Assembly (NCBI GenBank): GCA_041917855.1
Contig: JAYRWT010000057.1
Span: forward strand, 1 to 20,950
Direction: 5' to 3'
Length of the DNA: 20,950 bases
Origin: CALBLZ01 sp041917855
GTDB lineage: Bacteria > Patescibacteriota > UBA1384 > CAILIB01
The translations under genes and the position numbers were made by a program. Under the pieces are notes generated by a model. It saw only the letters and a program-made list of their open reading frames with translations. It made no database searches and was not told the DNA's origin. This document shows positions 20,326 to 20,950 of this stretch, piece after piece (the stretch's first letter is position 1; every line of letters starts with the position of its first letter).

Positions 20326-20934
20326 GTGGACGTACTTCAGGCACTATTTCCAGATCGCTGCGTCTCCTGCGCGATGCCAGGTTTACTTCTCTGCGCTGAC
20401 TGTACTTCACAAGCACAGCCGCTGTGGCACTGCACTGAGCTAAGCTGGGGGAATGTATATTCACTCTATTCTTACCAGAATCCAGTAGTGAAGACTGTGC
20501 TCAATGCCATTAAGTACCATGGTCAGTACAGACTGATACCGTTGTTGCTGCAAAATACAATTCCAGAGGTACTAGCGCTGTGTCACCACGCTCTAATTAT
20601 TCCCGTTCCAGCATCGCGTAGTCATTTGCGTGTCAGGGGATACAATCAAGCCCTGGGTATAGCCATGGCAATCCAGCGCATGACTGCCGCACGCTGTAAT
20701 CCACACATACTTGCCCGAAAAAATGGCAGGGCACTTGTGGGTCTCTCTCGTGAAGAGCGAAGAAAAACTGCTATGGTACAGTACTATTTACGCGGTAAAT
20801 TCGTAACCGACGGAAGCGCTGTGGTACTTGTAGACGATGTGCTTACCTCTGGCGCTACACTTACTGCCTGTGCCCAGCTGCTAAAAAACAATGGGCAGGT
20901 GACAGGACTTACTCTCGCGTTCGAGCCTGATTAG
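20326..20934 (+). CDS. comF: ComF-family phosphoribosyltransferase-like competence protein
   Basis: A 202-aa cytosolic protein. The N-terminal zinc-ribbon-like pairs are Cys12-x2-Cys15 (RCVSC) and Cys23-x2-Cys26 (LCADC). The middle has AIKYHGQYRL, IIPVPASRSHLRVRGYNQALGIA and LVGLSREERR, all ComF hallmarks. The PRPP-loop-like VVLVDDVLTSGATLTAC is near the end. ComF proteins work in natural transformation with the ComFA helicase, probably on imported single-stranded DNA. I start at GTG 20326 because a TATAAC -10 ends 6 nt before it and family members normally begin near the LFP-RC stretch. GTG at 20305 would add seven residues. It starts 40 nt after the mannosyltransferase stop. Confidence 0.9.
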   Translation: MDVLQALFPDRCVSCAMPGLLLCADCTSQAQPLWHCTELSWGNVYSLYSYQNPVVKTVLNAIKYHGQYRLIPLLLQNTIPEVLALCHHALIIPVPASRSHLRVRGYNQALGIAMAIQRMTAARCNPHILARKNGRALVGLSREERRKTAMVQYYLRGKFVTDGSAVVLVDDVLTSGATLTACAQLLKNNGQVTGLTLAFEPD

Positions 20935-20950
20935 GGTTAGCTGTCCCTGA

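Noticed and set aside
1..20950. CRISPR arrays, insertion sequences, prophage or recoded stop codons
   Set aside because: No regularly spaced repeats, no transposase or phage-like genes, and TGA clearly ends several complete proteins.

Overview
The window looks like a chromosomal piece of a Patescibacteria (CPR) genome, most likely a Saccharibacteria-like lineage. The call rests on gene content: seven small type IV secretion system (T4SS) pilin-like proteins, a short archaeal-type aspartyl-tRNA synthetase, a protein O-mannosyltransferase, a SipW/TasA-like pair, ComF, and very compact genes. UGA is used as a normal stop (for example the histidine kinase and the FtsB-like gene), so this is not a UGA-recoding lineage. 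The lineage is inferred from reading alone; no database search was possible.

Layout. 1-286: no convincing gene, but several stem-loops and the aspS promoter. 287-1591 (+): aspS. 1669-6845 (-): a five-gene putative operon read right to left: OmpR-type response regulator, membrane histidine kinase, a 502-aa protein with terpene-cyclase-like DxDD and DDxxD motifs, a GT4 glycosyltransferase, and a cysteine-containing pilin-like protein. 6938-9717 (+): gpmA, tRNA-Arg(CCG), a SAM methyltransferase, a TasA-like secreted protein with its SipW-type signal peptidase, then a degenerate DJ-1/PfpI protein ending at 10196. 10193-12614 (-): a pilin-like gene, a 331-bp intergenic stretch with DnaA-box-like sites next to an AT-rich tract, and a KefB/CPA2 antiporter. 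12715-13722 (+): a CAP-domain secreted protein and an FtsB/DivIC-like protein. 13803-18894 (-): Hsp20, galU, an orphan solute-binding lipoprotein and five pilin-like genes. 19017-20934 (+): PMT-family mannosyltransferase and ComF.

How the genes fit together. Much of the window concerns the cell surface. It holds T4SS-type pilins, a TasA-like secreted protein with a dedicated peptidase, a CAP protein, a lipoprotein, a PMT that could mannosylate exported proteins, GalU for UDP-glucose and a GT4 transferase. The last pilin gene of the right-hand cluster has its own consensus promoter, a perfect Shine-Dalgarno and a strong terminator, as expected of a major structural subunit.

The most unusual item is the two-component-linked operon at 1669-6845, whose central protein combines a class II terpene cyclase-like N-terminus with a prenyl-synthase-like Asp-rich motif near its C-terminus. 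A second theme is translation initiation. At least five genes place a -10 hexamer exactly 6-7 nt before the start codon, which predicts leaderless mRNAs. Another five carry strong Shine-Dalgarno sites.
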